Part shown: one piece after another, positions 60,364-64,000 of the stretch
How positions within the stretch are numbered: position 1 is the first letter of the stretch
Layout: each line of letters starts with the position of its first letter
The notes under the pieces: model-generated
What the model was told of the DNA's origin: nothing
What the model saw: the letters and a program-made list of their open reading frames with translations, nothing else
Databases searched by the model: none
DNA from: Leuctra nigra
Lineage: Eukaryota; Arthropoda; Insecta; Plecoptera; Leuctridae
DNA length: 64,000 nt
Assembly: GCA_934045905.1 (NCBI GenBank)
Contig: OW203761.1
Location: 30,244,964 to 30,308,963 of the forward strand
Direction: 5' to 3'
Translations under genes and position numbers: made by a program

Positions 60364-60915
60364 GGATTTTTGAAATTTAAACTAGAAGATTAACTAAAAA
60401 CTTTGCATGGTCTTTGGGACCAACATTATCTGTATTTTTGACAATGTTCAGACTAATCTGTGTTTAAATCCAAAAGTTATCGACAGTTTTCGGACATTTT
60501 GCGTGTTGGCTGTTAAATTCTCGTAAATATTTTGATCACGGCAACATAGAGCCTCTGTTCCAAGGTAGTTAGAGCAAAAACTTTTAAACGCATAGAAACT
60601 GATATGACCGTTCAACAGATCGATCTAATATTGTGTAAACACATAATATCATGAGTAGTCCAGGTATATTTTTTAACGAGATCCTGTGATTTTTGAAAAT
60701 TAACAAGGAACCGTTTGATCGATCAACTTAAAACTTTGCATGGTTATTGGGACCAATATTTTAGGAATTTTTAAAGATTTGCATACAAGTCTGTGACGAA
60801 ATTCAAGAAAATTATTGGCTTTTAAGGAAATTTACGATAGACAGAATTTCGGTTCAAGGTGTTGCGCGTATATCCGTGCTCGCTCATCAACGCGTTATAC
60901 AGAGCGTTTTCCTAG
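60364..60915 (+). mobile_element. Helitron-like repeat, 3' part
   Basis: It matches 55800-56374 in order (AACTTTGCATGG, GGACATTTTGC, CAGAATTTCGGTTC) and ends ATACAGAGCGTTTTCCTAG|T. Its left part is lost in the gap. Confidence 0.6.
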
Positions 60916-61078
60916 TTTTAAAGTACACAACAGATGTAATAAATCTTTCCATAATGCTCTCAAATTATTTTTTAATACATAGATACATAGTAATAAATAA
61001 GCTTATTTGATTGAATCAATTTTTACATTTTGTACTAGTTTTTTATTATAAAATTTCTTTTGTGAAAATATATCTACG

Positions 61079-61483
61079 TAGGTACACTCGGCCAAACAAA
61101 ACTTGAACGTTGACCAAATTTGAATGACTGCTGGGAACCTATTTTCGAGATCGTTCGAGCGCTCGCATAATCGAGCATGACGTCAAAGTGACGTCCGTCC
61201 GAAGGAAATAGCATCCAATAAGCCAAATCAGTTTATAGTTTTGGTTTGTCTGACGTCATATCAGCTCGTACCCGTATGATATTTTACTCGAACGATCTCG
61301 AAAATAGCCCCCCTGGTCATGTCTCATAACCAATCAAAGCTTGTTATTATCATTGAAATGTGAGGTCACCAACTAGAGTGAGACAATGAGATCGCTTAGA
61401 CTGACTTCTGATGGTTAAATCTTAAATTTATCAGCCCATCAGATTTATTGAACATTCAAGTTTTGTTTGGCCAAGTGTACCTA
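61079..61483. mobile_element. MITE family 2 copy interrupted by a nested element
   Basis: Ends TAGGTACACTCGGCCAAAC and TTTGGCCAAGTGTACCTA. It aligns with 42428-42650 except for a 178-bp insertion at 61135-61312. Confidence 0.85.
61135..61312. mobile_element. Nested MITE with CTATTTTCGAGATCGTTCG ends
   Basis: Inverted ends of about 21 bp (CTATTTTCGAGATCGTTCG..). CTGG occurs on both sides (61131-61134 and 61313-61316) but once in the uninterrupted relative at 42428-42650, so up to 4 bp were duplicated on insertion. Confidence 0.8.
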
Positions 61484-62843
61484 CATCTCATATTATTGTC
61501 AACACTCAAAATATAATTTATTTGGCACATTTTAGGTATAAGCTCTATCACATATAATAATAGGGGTGGATTGTTAAATTAGGTACGAAATAAAGGTTTG
61601 ATCTATGGATCTATATATACAGCCTACAACTTGAATGCAGTGTAATTTCAGAAAGTAGGGAAGTGAAGTGAAGTTTAGATTTTAGAATAATAAATATTTT
61701 ATGAAAGTCGAAATGTTGTTGAAGACAGATCTGTCATCGATGTCACGATGTGGTATTATTTTTGTTGTGTATGATGAATAGTTTTCAAGGAACGAATTTA
61801 CAAAGTTTGGTAGATTGTAGTTGTCCATAAAACACAATTTGACGTCACACGCCGAGTCAGGCCGTCTAGATAGTGTTAGCCAGAGCCGGTTCTATGCATC
61901 CCGTATCACAGGGAACACGGCGTGTGACGTACAGCTTGTTTTTGCAGAGGATGCAGAAATGCAGACCCTTTGCAGAAATGTCGAAAACTAAGAAATTTAT
62001 TGTGGGAAATATATGAATTAAAAAAATAAAATAAAATTTGAAATTGTTCTTTGAGGCAATTCTGTATACAAACAAAATATAATCTCAACATTCACCTATT
62101 CATGGTTTGCACGAGCTTCTTTTGTTTTACCTCAAGAATGTAGAAAAGTATATTTTCGGCCATTTTGGGTATACAGCTGTCAAGTCGATTCAATTTAATC
62201 CTTATCGGTTTGTTGAAGATAGTTTATAAATGAGTGGTTTTATAGCCATAAGAACTTCTTCTGCAGCCTGCAATTGCTCAGTTAACTATAAATACGATAA
62301 AAAATACTGAAAAACAGATTGGCAGCCGTTCTGACATGTTACCTCCAAGATGGCCGCTCAACAATGAGATGACGTCACATGCAAACTATGAATTCCCCAT
62401 TATTCAATAATAGGTGTTCTTAATCACTTAGGTATTTCATTAAATTATAACTAAAAATTAAAAATCACAGACAATAATAAATGTATCTTGCATTATTTTT
62501 AGGTGGACAGAGGGTGGAGTGGACAATTTTGGGTGGGCGCGCAACCACCCCTGGCGGGCTCACATACGTCACACATGGATTTTCTTGCCGAAATGTCACA
62601 TGAAATTTCAAGTTGATATTTTATGAATAAAAATGTTATTTTTTTCGGGTGAAAAGTGTTTTTGTCATTAATTATTTGTGTTGAAATTTAAAAATTTACA
62701 ATAATGAGATTTCTCTTTTACCAGTGGTAAAAATGAACTTACAACAAAATAGATACCTACCTACGTACCTAATCGAACATGCACATTTAACTTCTTAGGG
62801 GAAAGGAACTAATAAACCTGCAGAGAAAAGTAAACTGAACATT
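61484..62843. other. Gene-free stretch with a short hairpin and a dispersed repeat
   Basis: A 13-bp inverted repeat (ACGTCACACGCCG, 61842-61854 and 61918-61930) forms a hairpin. At about 62500-62575 the block GGACAATTTTGGGTGGG with AGAGGGT recurs inverted at about 63870-63950. No coding. Confidence 0.5.
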
Positions 62844-63015
62844 AGGTTTGTTCGTCGGGGTGTTCTAACCTGCTTGGAGCAGGCGGAAGTACGTCACCCA
62901 ATATGTTAGGTGCAAGGATTACGAATCAAAACTCGACGGATAGGTATAAGTAAACTGTTCCGTGACGACTTCCGGTGTGATCTGAGCAGGTTAGAACACC
63001 CCGACGAACAGACCT
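62844..63015. mobile_element. 172-bp MITE (family 1), second copy
   Basis: Same length and ends as 1224-1395, with only a few substitutions, implying recent activity or low divergence. It lies 59 bp beyond the stop codon of the right-edge gene, probably in its 3' untranslated region. Confidence 0.87.
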
Positions 63016-63073
63016 TTTGACTACATACAACCGCCCATTTTTTATGGCCAAACCAGACGCAAAGAAAAACGAG

Positions 63074-63359
63074 TTAGTTCCGCTTCTCCATCTCCAACTC
63101 CTTCACACGCTGAAGTATCACATGAGCTATATTCACATAAGATCCAGTCTCGTCCTTGTCTGAAATGTAATTTTCATGATTTTAAGTGATGATATACCCT
63201 CTTGCTCACCTAGACAGAACATGCAGGAGAGCAGAAGTCGGTACTCACCAACATAATAAATAAGTTCGCAAAGATTGTGCACTCGAGGATCATCTCGTAT
63301 TAATTGCCGCAGGGTCTTGTAGAACAAGTGGATAATTGCACTTTGATATTCGCCGTAAC
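63074..63359 (-). CDS. C-terminal exons of an unrecognised protein
   Basis: Two minus-strand exons, 63359-63249 and 63159-63074, join in phase (donor GTGAGT, acceptor TTTCAG) to give 65 residues: GYGEYQSAIIHLFYKTLRQ.., then a DDPRVHNLCELIYYV helix and DKDETGSYVNIAHVILQRVK, ending KELEMEKRN and TAA at 63074. The pattern is amphipathic and all-helical, as in the last helices of an armadillo/HEAT-like or similar repeat protein, but I do not recognise the family. Exon 63359 starts in phase needing one base from an upstream exon to the right that I could not identify before the window ends. Strong splice sites and protein-like composition support a real gene. Confidence 0.72.
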
Positions 63360-64000
63360 CTGGTACATAATAATTATTTTATTTTACTATTATTTATCAA
63401 TTATCATTTATCAATATATCTTATTACTTAGTGTAATAAATTATAATAGTACTGGCCATCATAAGTGGCAGTGCATAAAAGATGTCACCGCCGGGGGGGG
63501 GGGGGGGGGGGGGGAATTCTATATGGGGAGAGGGGGGCAGAGAACATTTTGTGAAAGTGTGACAAGGGGGCGGGGTTAACAAAATAACCCATTTTTAGCG
63601 TGACGTCTTTTATGCACAGCCCTAATTAAAAATTGTAAATCAAGCAATTTGTTTGATTTGTGTGTTTAATATTCTACAAAAGAAAGAAGGTTGGGAGATA
63701 GCATGCATGCCCCGTAGAAAGGAGCATTTTACGAAAACCCAATTCAGGAAAGGCAGCAAGAAAATGAAGACCCGAAATAAAGAAACTTGTGATTTTTCTG
63801 TTTACATAGCTGTATCAATATTTTGAACAATGACTTTGATAATATCTTGGAGTTTAATTTGTCTACAGGGACAGTGCCAGGGAAGGGCACACACCCACCC
63901 AAAATTGTCCACTGCCTATACCCTCTGCCCACCTAAAGGAAGGGCAGATTAGGATAAATTATTATATTTATATTATAATATATTATTAGGAATTGTATTG
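63360..64000. other. Right-edge intronic or flanking sequence
   Basis: Presumed intron of the minus-strand gene ending at 63074. It holds a 22-base G run (63493-63514) and, at about 63870-63950, the inverted relative of the 62500 repeat. No further exon was recognised. Confidence 0.4.

Noticed and set aside
60017..60373. 118-codon frame across the N gap
   Set aside because: Most of it is unknown sequence; the flanks are SINE and Helitron-like repeat.

Overview
The window is eukaryotic nuclear DNA, almost certainly from an insect. It is AT-rich, its genes are split by GT-AG introns, and it is full of short inverted-repeat transposons, tRNA-derived SINE pieces and TAGGTACC-type microsatellites. 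A CPAP1-like (peritrophin-type) cuticle gene with a conserved insect domain also points to an insect. I cannot fix the order from sequence alone. No CRISPR array, operon or complete tRNA or rRNA gene is present.

Assembling exons by splice phase and family motifs gives five complete genes. From left to right they are: the N-terminal exon of an unrecognised minus-strand gene running off the left edge (1-176); TAF5L/wda, the SAGA WD40 subunit, plus strand, 8 exons (843-6339); a secreted CPAP1-like chitin-binding protein, minus strand, whose signal-peptide exon lies 10.9 kb from the rest (23611-8945); CDK5RAP1, a mitochondrial tRNA methylthiotransferase, minus strand, 9 exons (32438-26585); PCNP, plus strand, 4 exons (32899-38701); and RPS26, minus strand, 4 exons (44352-38907). 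The last two exons of another unrecognised minus-strand gene lie near the right edge (63359-63074). CDK5RAP1 and PCNP are head-to-head 460 bp apart. PCNP and RPS26 are tail-to-tail 205 bp apart. The unknown left gene and TAF5L are head-to-head 666 bp apart. The genes are unrelated housekeeping and cuticle functions; I see no shared pathway.

From about 44.9 to 63 kb there is no recognisable gene. This part holds a 4.4 kb satellite array of 327-bp monomers, a fold-back element whose arms carry a decayed THAP (P-element-like) coding fragment, a duplicated SINE-containing block, Helitron-like 3' ends, a hAT-type MITE with an exact 8-bp target duplication, a 50/37-bp minisatellite, a 200-bp assembly gap, and a transposon nested in another whose empty-site relative lies 19 kb away. 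The introns are equally rich: a 294-bp-arm palindrome, a 944-bp tandem repeat carrying a tRNA-like unit, a 679-bp hAT element, TTAA-bounded tandem elements, and a minisatellite that has copied a functional splice donor.

I found no clear new multi-gene system. The most interesting signals are structural: the splice-donor minisatellite, the near-perfect 0.7 kb palindrome, the THAP fold-back and the satellite's boundary-bearing short monomers.
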